In this document: in pieces, positions 42,997 through 53,184 of the stretch
Position numbering within the stretch: the first letter of the stretch is position 1
Layout: each line of letters begins with the position of its first letter
Assembly: GCF_000738675.1 (NCBI RefSeq)
Contig: NZ_JPUX01000001.1
Location: 1,922,001 to 1,986,000 of the forward strand
Direction: 5' to 3'
Origin: Serratia nematodiphila DZ0503SBS1
GTDB lineage: Bacteria > Pseudomonadota > Gammaproteobacteria > Enterobacterales > Enterobacteriaceae
Length of the DNA: 64,000 nucleotides
Translations under genes and position numbers: made by a program
The notes under the pieces: model-generated
Told to the model about the DNA's origin: nothing
Databases searched by the model: none
Seen by the model: the letters and a program-made list of their open reading frames with translations, nothing else

Positions 42997-44037
42997 TTAA
43001 GGCGCCGGAATGGTAAACCGGGTGTGGATTTCTTCGAGCGCCTGCAGCACGTCCTCATCCAGAATCACGTCGAGGCTGTCGAGGTTGATTTTCAACTGAT
43101 CCACCGAGGTGGCGCCCAGCAGAGTGCTGGCGACGAACGGCTGCTGACGCACGAAAGCCAAGGCCATCTGCGAAGGATCCAGTCCGTGTTTTTGGGCCAG
43201 CGCCACGTATTCGGCGATCGCCAACTGGGTTTGCTGTCCTGAATAACGGTTGAAGCGGGTGAACAGCGTATTGCGCGCGCCGGCCGGTTTTGCGCCGTTG
43301 AGGTATTTACCGCTCAGGGTGCCGAACGCCAGGCTGGAATAGGCCAGCAGTTCCACCCCTTCGTGCTGGCTGATCTCGGCCAGGCCAATCTCAAAGCTGC
43401 GGTTCAGCAGGCTGTACGGGTTTTGAATCGACACGATGCGCGGCAGCTCATGTTTCTCCGCCAGCTGCAGGTAGCGCATCACCCCCCAAGGCGTTTCATT
43501 GGAAACCCCGATATAGCGGATCTTACCGGCGCGCACCTGCTCGGTCAGCGCTTCCAGCGTTTCCAACAGCGTGACCGTAGCTTTGTCGTCGGTGTATTGA
43601 TAGTTGAGTTTGCCAAAGCAGTTGGTAGCGCGCTGCGGCCAGTGCAATTGATAAAGATCGAGATAATCGGTGTTCAGCCGCTTGAGGCTGGCGTCCAGCG
43701 CGGCGCGGATGTTTTTGCGATCCAGCGCCTGCTGCGGACGGATGCTGCTGTCGGTGCCGCGCACCGGGCCCGAAACTTTGCTGGCCAGGACGATTTTTTC
43801 GCGATTGCCGCGCGCCTTGATCCAACTGCCGATATAGCTCTCGGTCAGGCCCTGGGTTTCCGGACGAGGCGGCACCGGGTACAGTTCGGCGGTATCTATC
43901 AGGTTCACGCCTGCGGCCAATGCATAGTCCAGTTGCGCATGGGCGTCGGCTTCGCTGTTCTGTTCGCCAAAGGTCATGGTGCCCAGTCCCAGCACGCTCA
44001 CTTCTAAAGAACTGTGGGGAATACGGTGGTATTGCAT
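42997..44037 (-). CDS. tas: Aldo-keto reductase Tas
   Basis: 346 residues, equal in length to E. coli Tas. It has the AKR features: FGEQNSEADAHAQLDYALAAGVNLIDTAELY (Asp and Tyr of the tetrad), the Lys in KIVLASKVSG, and DLYQLHWPQR with the catalytic His. NADPH-dependent reductase of the YajO/Tas group; physiological substrate not known for certain. Located beside lplT and ygdR as in E. coli. Confidence 0.95.
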   Translation of the reverse strand: MQYHRIPHSSLEVSVLGLGTMTFGEQNSEADAHAQLDYALAAGVNLIDTAELYPVPPRPETQGLTESYIGSWIKARGNREKIVLASKVSGPVRGTDSSIRPQQALDRKNIRAALDASLKRLNTDYLDLYQLHWPQRATNCFGKLNYQYTDDKATVTLLETLEALTEQVRAGKIRYIGVSNETPWGVMRYLQLAEKHELPRIVSIQNPYSLLNRSFEIGLAEISQHEGVELLAYSSLAFGTLSGKYLNGAKPAGARNTLFTRFNRYSGQQTQLAIAEYVALAQKHGLDPSQMALAFVRQQPFVASTLLGATSVDQLKINLDSLDVILDEDVLQALEEIHTRFTIPAP

Positions 44038-44242
44038 TAACGGCCTTCCTTTCTTGTTAGCGCTGACGGGCCGCGCGGCCCGGTGAAACAGGAGCCCAAT
44101 TCAGAAGACGGCGCAAAGTCCGTCGGGCGGCGATGTCGCCTTTCCTGACTATAACCAAGCGGTGAAGATGGGGGAAGCGGATTCAGTGCGGAGACGAATG
44201 AGGGCTACCGCGCTTGAACGGGCGATAGCCGGCGAGCGGTGA

Positions 44243-44461
44243 TTAGCGTTCGATAACCTGGGAAACCTGATCGCCGTTGATCTGGCGGTGGTTGCCTTTC
44301 TCGTCTTTATAGCTGATGAGGCCGGTGTCTTCGTCGATCTCTGGCTTGCCTTGCGTCAGGATCATGTTGCCGTCTTTGGTCGCCATGACATAGTCGCTGG
44401 AACATCCCGCCAAACCGGCCGCCATCACCAGCGCAGACACTGCCATTACCCACTTTTTCAT
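44243..44461 (-). CDS. ygdR: YgdR-type small lipoprotein
   Basis: 72 residues with a lipoprotein signal (lipobox LAGC, Cys20) and an SH3-like DUF903 domain ([41 protein letters not shown]), the pattern of YgdI/YgdR. Outer-membrane or periplasm-facing; function unknown. Confidence 0.93.
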   Translation of the reverse strand: MKKWVMAVSALVMAAGLAGCSSDYVMATKDGNMILTQGKPEIDEDTGLISYKDEKGNHRQINGDQVSQVIER

Positions 44462-44615
44462 CCTGCGGATCCTCGATTATGCAAAAACAATGTTCTTTCA
44501 AGATTAGCAAACTCTTGGCCGGGGGCGTCTCAGATAAGTCTTTATCTGATAAGAAGAAGTGAAATGAGATGTCAACGAAGCGATGGAAGCCGCCGATGGC
44601 GGCCTCCGCGCAGGG

Positions 44616-45332
44616 TTATTCCGGCGAACGGTTTTTCTTGCTGCGCATCAGATTGAGCGCTTCTACCGACATGGAGAAGAACATGGCGAAGTAGATGTAG
44701 CCTTTCGGCACATGCACCTGGAAGCTTTCCAGCATCAGCGTGAAGCCCACCAGGATCAGGAACGCCAGCGCCAGCATTTTTACCGACGGATGGCGGTTGA
44801 CGAACTCGCCGATCGGCCGGGCGGCGAACATCATCACGCCGACGGCGATCACCACCGCCGCCATCATGATGAACAGATGGTCGGAAAGGCCCACGGCGGT
44901 AATCACCGAATCCAGACTGAAGATGATATCCAACAGCATGATCTGTACGATCGCGCCGAAGAAGCTGTGCACCTTGGTGTGGTGCTCTTCTTCCGACCCT
45001 TCGATGGTTTCGTGGATCTCTTTGCTGGCTTTCCAGATCAGGAACAGTCCCCCCAGCAGCAGGATCAAATCGCGGGCGGAAATGGCGTGATCCAGCACGG
45101 TGAACAGCGGGTGCGTCAAGCGGATCACCCAGGCGATAGAGGCCAGCAGCGCCAGGCGCATCAGCATGGCGGCGGCCAGCCCGAGCCGGCGAGCTTTGTT
45201 CTGTTGCGCTTTGGGCAACTTGGCTACCACCAGCGACAGAAAAATGATGTTATCAATACCCAGTACGATCTCAAGAATGGTTAGCGTACCTAACGCTAAC
45301 CAGGCATTGGGATCCATAATCCATTCGAACAT
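44616..45332 (-). CDS. ygdQ: TerC-family membrane protein YgdQ
   Basis: 238 residues with about seven membrane segments and the TerC motifs LEIVLGIDNIIFLS and DIIFSLDSVITAVG (conserved acidic residues that may bind metal). TerC proteins export manganese or work with secretion; the exact role here is inferred. ATG 45332 (MFEWIMDPNAW) matches the E. coli start; the longer version from 45344 is not needed. Confidence 0.93.
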   Translation of the reverse strand: MFEWIMDPNAWLALGTLTILEIVLGIDNIIFLSLVVAKLPKAQQNKARRLGLAAAMLMRLALLASIAWVIRLTHPLFTVLDHAISARDLILLLGGLFLIWKASKEIHETIEGSEEEHHTKVHSFFGAIVQIMLLDIIFSLDSVITAVGLSDHLFIMMAAVVIAVGVMMFAARPIGEFVNRHPSVKMLALAFLILVGFTLMLESFQVHVPKGYIYFAMFFSMSVEALNLMRSKKNRSPE

Positions 45333-45425
45333 TACCCGACACACCTTAATAAATGCAAAGCGTGAATTATACGCGTTTATCGCGGCGCTGACAGGGCTAG
45401 CTAAACCAGAGTTAAACGAAATCGC

Positions 45426-46112
45426 TTAGATTGAGAAATGTCTTGCCAGCAGCGCGCCGGTAAAACCCTTTTTCAGATAGAAACCGCGCGGCAGCGTCAT
45501 GATAGGTTGCCCCTGTTCACCGATGGCTTCGGTGAGCGCCTTGTTGTTGGCCGCTTTGGGGCGCAGTTGCAGCACTTCGCCGTGGCGTGCGGTGATGCGT
45601 TCTACGTGACCGAGCACAATCAGATCCATCAGCTCTTCCCAATCGCGGCGCAACCTCTCTTCTTCAGCAAGGCTCGGGCTCCATAGCAGCGGCGAACCGA
45701 CGCGGCGCTGCGCCAGCGGGATTTGCCGTTCGCCCTCTACCGGTATCCACAACACGCGCGCCAGCTTGTGGCGAACGTGGCTGCTGGCCCAGGTGACGCC
45801 GCTGTTGCCGGTGAGCGGGGCGACGCAGACGAAAGTGGTCTCCAGCGGTTTGCCGGCGGCGTCGACAGGAATGGTTTTCAGCTCAATGCCCAGCTCGGGA
45901 AAATCCTGTTCCGGTTTGCTGCCGGCCATGGCGCCGAGATACAGCTCCAGCAGCATGCCCACCCAGCCTTTATCGCGTTTCAGATCCTTGGGGATCGGCA
46001 ATTGCGCACGGGCGGCCAGTTCGCCAAAGCTGAAGCCGGCCAGCGCCTGAGCGCGCTCGAATAGCTGCCGTTCATTTTCCGGCGGGGGCGGCAAAGGGGA
46101 TAAAAATGCCAT
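45426..46112 (-). CDS. mutH: DNA mismatch repair endonuclease MutH
   Basis: 228 residues. It nicks the unmethylated strand at hemimethylated GATC sites after MutS/MutL activation. The catalytic D-E-x-K is visible in [14 protein letters not shown], within a Sau3AI/MutH fold. Its presence implies Dam-directed mismatch repair. Upstream is the 700-bp DnaA-box-bearing gap shared with rppH. Confidence 0.97.
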   Translation of the reverse strand: MAFLSPLPPPPENERQLFERAQALAGFSFGELAARAQLPIPKDLKRDKGWVGMLLELYLGAMAGSKPEQDFPELGIELKTIPVDAAGKPLETTFVCVAPLTGNSGVTWASSHVRHKLARVLWIPVEGERQIPLAQRRVGSPLLWSPSLAEEERLRRDWEELMDLIVLGHVERITARHGEVLQLRPKAANNKALTEAIGEQGQPIMTLPRGFYLKKGFTGALLARHFSI

Positions 46113-46808
46113 AAATCAAGCCTGTCGAATTTGGTTGAAAAACGTACTGCAATTATACACGGCGCGCGATAACCGCTGTCGCCTGGGGAAAAGAATAATA
46201 GTAGCATGATTTTACATGACTTTTTTTCTTTCCTCGTGGGGCCGATAATGCACCTGCGGGGCTTGTTCACCTGAAGCCACCGACAATAAACAGGATCTTA
46301 CACCTATTTATCCACAGATTTATGGGATAACCCAAATTTTTACCGATCACTGGTTCAATTTACAGCCTTGACTCAGGCGGATTTTTACGAATTTGTCCGT
46401 TTTGTGCGTAACTTGCCCGGATAATCTGTGGATAAAAACGGCGTTGGTGGATCTTTCGCCAGGGTAAGATCCTTACCGTGCATAGATCACATTTTTGCCC
46501 TGTGCATGACTGCGATATATTGGTTAACTATATGTTTTTAATGTTAATATTTGTTTTTTGGTATGAGGGGGGATTTTAGGGGGCGAGAGTTTTACCGGCT
46601 TATCCCTCGAGTTCTGCACACACCTATCCACAGAAAAAGTGAATAAAACCGGTCTGAAAGGCTGGGGTATGTTTATAACTTTGCCTATATCTGTGAGTTA
46701 TCCCAATGTTATCCGGCCCGCAGCGCCGTAAAGCAGTGGTTTACCGCCTGTAGCTTGTGTGAAACAATCAGGACATCTATGCGAATTTAAGCTTATCGAG
46801 GTAGTCCG
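46113..46808. other. mutH-rppH intergenic region with DnaA boxes
   Basis: About 700 bp, no gene seen. It is AT-rich in the middle (46510-46560). Perfect DnaA boxes TTATCCACA lie at 46308-46316 (plus) and 46427-46435 (minus). Near matches include CTATCCACA at 46624-46632 (8 of 9), and TTATCC hexamers occur at 46322-46330 (minus), 46600, 46698 and 46709. These may titrate DnaA or tie the divergent mutH and rppH promoters to DnaA. It is not oriC, as no gidA/mnmG or dnaA genes or AT-rich 13-mer array are nearby. Confidence 0.55.
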
Positions 46809-47336
46809 GTGATCGATGATGATGGCTACCGCCCGAATGTTGGTATCGTAATCTGTAATCGTCAGGGGCAGGTCCTATGGGCCCGCCGTTACGGTCAGCA
46901 CTCCTGGCAGTTTCCCCAAGGTGGGATTAACCCTGGCGAAACTGCGGAGCAGGCGATGTACCGTGAGCTGTTCGAAGAAGTGGGGCTGAGTAAAAAGGAT
47001 GTGCGCATCCTGGCTTCGACCCGCAACTGGTTGCGCTATAAATTGCCGAAACGTTTGGTGCGTTGGGACACAAAGCCGGTTTGTATCGGCCAAAAGCAAA
47101 AATGGTTTTTGTTGCAGCTACTGTGCAATGACGCTGATATCAATATGCAGCGCAGCAGCACGCCGGAGTTCGACGGTTGGCGCTGGGTGAGCTTCTGGTA
47201 TCCGGTGCGCCAGGTGGTGTCGTTCAAACGCGACGTCTACCGCCGGGTGATGAAAGAATTCGCCGTGACCGTGATGCCGATGCAAGAGCAGGCGGCGCCG
47301 CGGCAGGCCCCCGCTTATCGCCGAAAGAGAGGTTAA
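46809..47336 (+). CDS. rppH: RNA pyrophosphohydrolase RppH
   Basis: 175-residue Nudix hydrolase that converts 5'-triphosphate (or diphosphate) mRNA ends to monophosphate and so starts RNase E decay. The Nudix box is [23 protein letters not shown] (broken here only by position: residues about 37-59), with [10 protein letters not shown] at the start. Starts at GTG 46809, as in E. coli ([10 protein letters not shown]). It stops 12 bp before ptsP. Confidence 0.97.
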   Translation: MIDDDGYRPNVGIVICNRQGQVLWARRYGQHSWQFPQGGINPGETAEQAMYRELFEEVGLSKKDVRILASTRNWLRYKLPKRLVRWDTKPVCIGQKQKWFLLQLLCNDADINMQRSSTPEFDGWRWVSFWYPVRQVVSFKRDVYRRVMKEFAVTVMPMQEQAAPRQAPAYRRKRG

Positions 47337-47348
47337 GTTAAGCCGACT

Positions 47349-49595
47349 ATGCTCACGCGCTTGCGAGAAATTGTAGAGAAGGTGGCCGCGGCGGCCAGTC
47401 TGACGGATGCGCTGGATCTGCTGGTCAATGAAACCTGTCTGGCGATGGACACCGAAGTGTGTTCCATCTACCTGGCGGACAACGATCGCCGCTGCTACTA
47501 CCTGATGGCCACGCGCGGGCTGAAAAAGCCGCGTGGGCGCACTATCGCATTGGCGTTTGACGAGGGCGTCGTCGGGTTGGTCGGCCGCCGAGCCGAGCCT
47601 ATCAACCTGGCCGATGCCCAAAGTCACCCCAGCTTCAAGTATGTTCCGCAGGTGAAAGAGGATCGCTTCCGATCCTTCCTCGGGGTGCCGATCATTCATC
47701 GGCGCCAGCTGCTGGGGGTGCTGGTGGTGCAGCAGCGCGAGCTGCGCCAGTTCGATGAAAGCGAAGAGTCTTTCATGGTCACCCTGGCCACGCAGATGGC
47801 CGGGATCCTTTCACAGTCGCAGCTCAACGCCATTTTCGGCCAGTATCGCCAAACGCGCGTGCGCGCGCTGGCGGCCTCGCCCGGCGTGGCGGTGGCGGAA
47901 GGGTGGCAGGACAGTAGCCAGCCTTCGCTCGATCAGGTTTACCGCGCGTCGACGCTGGACACCGCCAGCGAGCGCGAGCGCCTGACGTTGGCGCTGGAAG
48001 AGGCCGGCGCGGAGTTTCGCCGCTTCAGCAAGCGTTTTGCCGCCAGCTCGCAAAAAGAGAGCGCGGCGATCTTCGATCTTTATTCTCACCTGTTAAACGA
48101 CGCTCGCCTCAAGCGCGAACTGTTCGCCGAAATCGACAACGGTTCGGTGGCGGAGTGGGCGGTGAAACAGGTGATAGAAGCCTTTGCCGAACAGTTCGCC
48201 AAACTGCAGGACACCTATATGCGCGAGCGCGGCAGCGACCTGCGCGCGCTGGGCCAACGCCTGCTGTTCCACCTCGACGACACCACCCAGGGCGCCACCC
48301 AGTGGCCGGCGCGTTTTGTGCTGGTGGCGGATGAGCTGACCGCGACATTGCTGGCCGAAGTGCCGCAGGATCGCCTGGTCGGCGTGGTGGTGCGCGACGG
48401 CGCCGCCAACTCGCATGCGGCGATTTTGGTGCGTGCGATGGGCGTGCCGACGGTGATGGGCGCCGACATCCAACCTTCTCTGCTCAGCCAGCGGTTGCTG
48501 ATCGTCGACGGTTATCGCGGTGAACTGTTGGTCGATCCTGAGCCGGTGCTGGTGCAGGAATATCAACGGCTGATCAGCGAAGAGCTGGAGCTGAGCAAGC
48601 TGGCGGAAGACGACGTCGAGCAGCCGGCGCAGTTGAAAAGCGGCGAGCGTATCCAGGTGATGCTGAACGCCGGCCTCAGCTCGGAACATGAACAGCTGTT
48701 GGGCGGCCGGGTGGATGGCGTGGGGTTGTACCGCACCGAAATCCCGTTCATGTTGCAAAGCGGTTTCCCCTCCGAAGAAGAACAGGTCGCGCAGTATCAA
48801 GGCATGCTGCAGCTTTATCCGAGCAAGCCGGTTACGCTGCGCACCCTGGATATCGGCGCCGACAAGCAACTGCCCTATATGCCGATCAGCGAAGAGAACC
48901 CTTGCCTGGGGTGGCGCGGCATCCGCATCACTCTGGATCAGCCGGAGATCTTTTTGATTCAGGTACGCGCCATGCTGCGCGCCAATGCCGGCACCGGCAA
49001 CCTGGGTATTTTGCTGCCGATGGTCACCAGCCTTGAAGAGGTCGACGAAGCTAAACGCCTGATTGACCGAGCCGGGCGCGAGGTGGAAGAGGTGCTTGGC
49101 TATGCGATCCCGAAACCGAAAATCGGCGTGATGCTGGAAGTGCCGTCGATGATTTTCCTGATCCCGCATTTGGCCGGGCGCGTCGATTTCATCTCGGTAG
49201 GCACCAACGACTTGACCCAGTACCTGCTGGCGGTGGATCGCAACAACACGCGGGTCGCCGCGCTGTATGACAGTTTGCATCCCGCGATGCTGCAGGTGCT
49301 GAACTTGATCGCCGAACAGGGAAAATCGGCCGGGCTGCAGCTTAGCCTGTGCGGTGAACTGGCCGGCGATCCGATGGGCGCGCTGTTGCTGGTGGGCATG
49401 GGCTATCGCAATCTGAGCATGAATGGCCGCAGCGTGGCGCGCATCAAATACCTGCTGCGGCATATCGACCTTGCCGACGCTGAAATGCTGGCTCACCGGG
49501 TGTTGAACACCCAGATGACCACCGAAGTGCGCCATTTGGTGGCGGCGTTTATGGAGCGGCGCGGCATGGGCGGGTTGATTCGCGGCGGCAGATAA
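47349..49595 (+). CDS. ptsP: Nitrogen-PTS enzyme I (EI-Ntr)
   Basis: 748 residues, same length as E. coli. An N-terminal GAF domain (about 1-165, TEVCSIYLADNDRRCYYLMA) is followed by the PTS enzyme I domains, with the phospho-His in GAANSHAAILVRAMGV and the PEP-binding barrel (GVGLYRTEIPFM, SLCGELAGDPMGALLL). It passes phosphate from PEP to NPr and IIA-Ntr, regulating nitrogen and potassium balance. Co-directional with rppH, 12 bp apart. Confidence 0.96.
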   Translation: MLTRLREIVEKVAAAASLTDALDLLVNETCLAMDTEVCSIYLADNDRRCYYLMATRGLKKPRGRTIALAFDEGVVGLVGRRAEPINLADAQSHPSFKYVPQVKEDRFRSFLGVPIIHRRQLLGVLVVQQRELRQFDESEESFMVTLATQMAGILSQSQLNAIFGQYRQTRVRALAASPGVAVAEGWQDSSQPSLDQVYRASTLDTASERERLTLALEEAGAEFRRFSKRFAASSQKESAAIFDLYSHLLNDARLKRELFAEIDNGSVAEWAVKQVIEAFAEQFAKLQDTYMRERGSDLRALGQRLLFHLDDTTQGATQWPARFVLVADELTATLLAEVPQDRLVGVVVRDGAANSHAAILVRAMGVPTVMGADIQPSLLSQRLLIVDGYRGELLVDPEPVLVQEYQRLISEELELSKLAEDDVEQPAQLKSGERIQVMLNAGLSSEHEQLLGGRVDGVGLYRTEIPFMLQSGFPSEEEQVAQYQGMLQLYPSKPVTLRTLDIGADKQLPYMPISEENPCLGWRGIRITLDQPEIFLIQVRAMLRANAGTGNLGILLPMVTSLEEVDEAKRLIDRAGREVEEVLGYAIPKPKIGVMLEVPSMIFLIPHLAGRVDFISVGTNDLTQYLLAVDRNNTRVAALYDSLHPAMLQVLNLIAEQGKSAGLQLSLCGELAGDPMGALLLVGMGYRNLSMNGRSVARIKYLLRHIDLADAEMLAHRVLNTQMTTEVRHLVAAFMERRGMGGLIRGGR

Positions 49596-49816
49596 TCGCC
49601 GCGCGATGTGATTTTTTTACAGAACTTTTCCCGCGCTGCCGGCCCGGACCGCGCTAAGCCTATGTTATGATGCGCAACCTCAGCGCGGCGCTGTTCGTCG
49701 TCTTGCAAACCGCAGCGGCCAATGCTGTCGCTTGCAAGGCGTGTGACAACCTGCGCCGACGTTTGGCACCTGCCGCCCCCGCATGGGGAAAAATAACAGA
49801 CATGTTGTGGTGATAG

Positions 49817-50689
49817 ATGAGCAATAGCTATCTGGCGTTTCCTAAATTTGATCCGGTCATTTTCTCCATTGGCCCCGTTTCTCTGCATTGGTACGGCCTG
49901 ATGTACCTGGTCGGCTTCGTTTTTGCCATGTGGCTGGCGGTGCGTCGCGCCAACAAGCCGGGCAGCGGCTGGACCAAAGACGAAGTGGAAAACCTGCTCT
50001 ACGCCGGCTTCCTGGGCGTATTCGTCGGCGGCCGCGTAGGCTATGTGCTGTTCTACAACCTGCCGCTGTTCCTGGATAACCCGCTCTATCTGTTCAAGGT
50101 CTGGGATGGCGGCATGTCGTTCCACGGCGGCTTGATGGGGGTGATTCTGGTGATGTTCTGGTTCGCTCGCCGCACCAAACGCACCTTCTTCCAGGTTTCC
50201 GATTTTATCGCGCCATTGATCCCATTCGGCCTGGGCGCCGGCCGCCTCGGCAACTTTATCAACGGCGAGCTATGGGGCCGCGTCACCACCGACACCCCTT
50301 GGGCGATGTTGTTCCCAAGCTCGCGCAGCGAAGACGTGGCCCTCGCCGCCGCCGATCCCTCTCTGTTGCCGTTGCTGAATCAGTACGGCGTACTGCCGCG
50401 CCACCCGTCGCAGCTGTATGAACTGCTGCTGGAAGGCGTGGTGCTGTTTATCATTCTGAACCTGTTTATTCGCAAGCCGCGGCCGATGGGCGCCGTATCA
50501 GGCCTGTTCCTGATCGGGTATGGCGCATTCCGCATCATCGTTGAAGCGTTCCGCCAACCGGATGCTCAGCTCGGCCTGTTCGACGGCGTGATCAGCATGG
50601 GGCAGATCCTGTCCATCCCAATGGTGGTGGCCGGTGTTATTATGATGATTTGGGCGTACCGTCGTCGCCCGCAGCAACAAGTGTCGTGA
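49817..50689 (+). CDS. lgt: Prolipoprotein diacylglyceryl transferase Lgt
   Basis: 290 residues with seven membrane helices. It transfers diacylglycerol from phosphatidylglycerol to the lipobox Cys of prolipoproteins. Conserved landmarks: [23 protein letters not shown] (His), [18 protein letters not shown] (Lgt signature with Arg) and RHPSQLYE. Start ATG 49817. The 221 bp before it hold no gene; TATGTTATGATG near 49662-49673 may contain its -10. It ends 7 bp before thyA. Confidence 0.96.
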   Translation: MSNSYLAFPKFDPVIFSIGPVSLHWYGLMYLVGFVFAMWLAVRRANKPGSGWTKDEVENLLYAGFLGVFVGGRVGYVLFYNLPLFLDNPLYLFKVWDGGMSFHGGLMGVILVMFWFARRTKRTFFQVSDFIAPLIPFGLGAGRLGNFINGELWGRVTTDTPWAMLFPSSRSEDVALAAADPSLLPLLNQYGVLPRHPSQLYELLLEGVVLFIILNLFIRKPRPMGAVSGLFLIGYGAFRIIVEAFRQPDAQLGLFDGVISMGQILSIPMVVAGVIMMIWAYRRRPQQQVS

Positions 50690-50696
50690 GGGACAA

Positions 50697-51491
50697 ATGA
50701 AACAGTATCTGGATTTGATGAACAAGGTGCTCGCCGAGGGCACCCCTAAAGCCGACCGTACCGGCACTGGCACATTGTCGATTTTCGGCCACCAGATGCG
50801 TTTCAACTTGCAGGAAGGTTTCCCGTTGGTGACCACCAAGAAATGTCATCTGCGTTCGATCATTCATGAGCTGTTATGGTTCCTGAACGGCGATACCAAC
50901 ATCGCCTACCTGCGTGACAACAAGGTCACCATTTGGGACGAGTGGGCCGATGAAAACGGCGATCTCGGCCCGGTGTACGGCAAACAGTGGCGCGCCTGGG
51001 GCGCGGCGGACGGCCGTCAGATCGATCAGCTGAGCAACGTGCTCCAGCAGCTGAAGCAAGATCCGGATTCGCGTCGCATCATTGTTTCCGCCTGGAACGT
51101 CGGCGAGTTGGATCAGATGGCGTTGGCGCCGTGCCACGCGTTCTTCCAGTTCTACGTGGCGGATGGCAAGCTCTCTTGCCAGCTGTACCAGCGTTCCTGC
51201 GACGTCTTCCTCGGCCTGCCGTTCAACATCGCCAGCTACGCGCTGTTGGTGCACATGATGGCGCAGCAGTGCGATCTGGAAGTGGGCGATTTCGTCTGGA
51301 CCGGCGGCGATACCCACCTGTACAGCAACCACATGGAACAGACTCAGCTGCAACTGACGCGTGAACCCCGTCCGTTGCCGAAACTGGTGATCAAACGCAA
51401 ACCGGCTTCACTGTTCGATTACCGTTTCGAAGACTTCGAGATCGAAGGTTACGATCCGCATCCGGCCATCAAGGCGCCGGTCGCGATCTGA
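50697..51491 (+). CDS. thyA: Thymidylate synthase
   Basis: 264 residues, full length. Catalyses dUMP to dTMP with methylene-tetrahydrofolate. Nucleophile Cys in [13 protein letters not shown], phosphate-binding Arg pair in SRRIIVSAW and [20 protein letters not shown]. Starts 7 bp after lgt (GTGAGGGACAA gives its ribosome site at the lgt stop). Followed by a strong terminator. Confidence 0.98.
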   Translation: MKQYLDLMNKVLAEGTPKADRTGTGTLSIFGHQMRFNLQEGFPLVTTKKCHLRSIIHELLWFLNGDTNIAYLRDNKVTIWDEWADENGDLGPVYGKQWRAWGAADGRQIDQLSNVLQQLKQDPDSRRIIVSAWNVGELDQMALAPCHAFFQFYVADGKLSCQLYQRSCDVFLGLPFNIASYALLVHMMAQQCDLEVGDFVWTGGDTHLYSNHMEQTQLQLTREPRPLPKLVIKRKPASLFDYRFEDFEIEGYDPHPAIKAPVAI

Positions 51492-51509
51492 CCTTAACCG
51501 CATCACACC

Positions 51510-51538
51510 AGGGGCGCAGCGATTGCGCCCCTTTTTTT
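51510..51538 (+). terminator. Rho-independent terminator after thyA
   Basis: 9-bp perfect stem AGGGGCGCA (51510-51518) / TGCGCCCCT (51524-51532), 5-nt loop, seven T residues from 51532. Ends the ptsP-lgt-thyA transcription. Confidence 0.85.
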
Positions 51539-51665
51539 ATCCGCATTGCGTACCGCGCCGCATTTTTTTGTCGCGGTCTGCCGTCGTAGAGAAAACATTG
51601 CGCAGCTTGCCGCAGCGCTTGCGCATGTGGCTTTACCGCGTTGTTACGGCCCTTAAACTGGCGGC

Positions 51666-52169
51666 ATGAACGACAATACTCTCTCGAACATCGATGATCG
51701 CCAACGGGGCATGACGCTAATTGAGCTATTGGCGGCGATCCTGATCGCCGGCATGCTCACCGGCTGGGGCGTCGGGCAATGGCGCTATCATCAGCAAGCG
51801 CTGCGGTTGGAACACACGGCCCAACAGCTGCTGGCGTTTTTGCTGCGACTGCAGGCGGACGCCAACTGGCGTAACCGCACGACGCTGCTGTGGTTCAAGA
51901 ATGGCACGCCCTGGTGCCTGGGCGGCGGTGTGCCGCCGACGGATTGCGCTTCCGCCGAAGGCTCCGTTTTCTTGCCGCCTTATCGCGACGTTGCGCTGAG
52001 CGGCTACTCCGGCAAAGAGATTGGGTTTTATGGTTTGCGCAATACTGCGCAGGCGGGGCACATCCTTCTCAGCAACGACGCAGGCGGCCTGCGGCTGGTG
52101 CTGTCCGCCCGAGGGCGGCTGCGTTTGTGCAGCGAAGGGTTCCGGATAAGGGGGATCGCGCCATGCTGA
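51666..52169 (+). CDS. ppdA: Type IV pseudopilin PpdA
   Basis: 167 residues. The prepilin peptidase site is RG before MTLIELLAAILIAGML, with Glu at mature position 5, then a hydrophobic helix. Minor pseudopilin of the type IV pilus / secretion family; E. coli keeps the same four-gene set before recC. Its stop overlaps the ppdB start by a few bases. Confidence 0.9.
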   Translation: MNDNTLSNIDDRQRGMTLIELLAAILIAGMLTGWGVGQWRYHQQALRLEHTAQQLLAFLLRLQADANWRNRTTLLWFKNGTPWCLGGGVPPTDCASAEGSVFLPPYRDVALSGYSGKEIGFYGLRNTAQAGHILLSNDAGGLRLVLSARGRLRLCSEGFRIRGIAPC

Positions 52170-52741
52170 CTGTCGAACGCGGTTTTACCTTGCCGGAGGT
52201 GATGTTGGCGCTGGTGTTCGGCAGCGTGATCGTGCTCGGCGCCGCGAAAACCTACCCGCTGTTGCGTCAGCAAAACGTGGCCGTCGGCCAGCATTTTCGG
52301 CTGGAGTCAACGCTGCGACAGCTGGCGTTCGGCATCGAGAAAGACCTACGCCGTGCCGGTTTCTGTGCCGGGCAGTGCGCCGGCCGCCCACTGCTGATCG
52401 GCCAGGCGGCGGGAGAAGCGGCGGGCAGCTGCGTTATCGTTGCCTACGACATTGCTCGCAGCGGGCAATGGCTCACCTCGGGCGAGGATGCAGGTTATTT
52501 CGGTTATCGGCTGCGCAATGGCGGCTTGGAAGGGCAGCGCGGCGTGAGCCAATGCGATGGCGGCGGCTGGGAGCGGCTACTCGATCAGGACGAAGTGCGC
52601 ATTGAGCGGTTTCATGTGGCGATAGAGCGGGGCGATCACGGCGCGGCGTTGGCTCGCCTGACGCTGACGGGGCGCTCCGCCAGCGATACGCGTATCAGGC
52701 GTAGTCTGAGCGGGAGCGTCGAAATGGCGGCGCTGCCATGA
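52163..52741 (+). CDS. ppdB: Type IV pseudopilin PpdB
   Basis: 192 residues. Prepilin motif ERG before FTLPEVMLALVFGSVIVLG, with Glu5. Long C-terminal globular domain with Cys in FCAGQCAG and SQCDGGG. ATG 52163 lies behind GGGGGATCGCGCC and overlaps ppdA; the stop overlaps ygdB. Minor pseudopilin (PilW-like). Confidence 0.88.
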   Translation: MLTVERGFTLPEVMLALVFGSVIVLGAAKTYPLLRQQNVAVGQHFRLESTLRQLAFGIEKDLRRAGFCAGQCAGRPLLIGQAAGEAAGSCVIVAYDIARSGQWLTSGEDAGYFGYRLRNGGLEGQRGVSQCDGGGWERLLDQDEVRIERFHVAIERGDHGAALARLTLTGRSASDTRIRRSLSGSVEMAALP

Positions 52742-53184
52742 ACCGGCGGAGCCAGCGAGGCGGCAGCACCCTGGCGGCGGTGATGTTGCTGTTGGCGCTG
52801 GGGCTGATGTTGCTCAATGCTCAGCATCGGCAATTGGATAACGCGCTGTTACTGGCCGCCGATCAGCAGCGTTACCTTCAGGCTTACAATCAGGCCGCTT
52901 CGGCGCTGAGTTGGGGCATGAGCCAGCGTTGGCCGCGCGCCGAGCTGAGTGCAGCGGCCTGGTTATGCAGGCAGCGCGTGGAACTGACGGCTTGCGCTCG
53001 GCTGTCAGCCAGAGCGGGCATGGTGACGATACGCGGCCTTGGTGAGATGCGCGGCGGTGAACCGGTATGGCTGTATCAATGGGGCACCTTTGACGGCGCC
53101 GAGGCTGCTGGCAAGTTGCAAGCACAGCCGGGCGGTCGGCTGGATTTTTGCCCCGAAAAAAGGTTGGCCGACTGTGACGGCTAA
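52738..53184 (+). CDS. ygdB: YgdB, pseudopilin-operon protein
   Basis: 148 residues starting in the ATGA overlap with ppdB. RGGSTLAAVMLLLALGLMLL resembles a prepilin helix, but the residue normally Glu5 is missing, as in PilX/GspK-type subunits. Cys in WLCRQRVELTACAR and DFCPEKRLADCDG. Function inferred only from its operon: a component of the pseudopilus tip. Confidence 0.85.
   Translation: MNRRSQRGGSTLAAVMLLLALGLMLLNAQHRQLDNALLLAADQQRYLQAYNQAASALSWGMSQRWPRAELSAAAWLCRQRVELTACARLSARAGMVTIRGLGEMRGGEPVWLYQWGTFDGAEAAGKLQAQPGGRLDFCPEKRLADCDG

Noticed and set aside
46113..46808. Replication origin in the DnaA-box region
   Set aside because: No mnmG/dnaA/dnaN neighbourhood, too few boxes and no AT-rich 13-mer array; titration or regulation is more likely.
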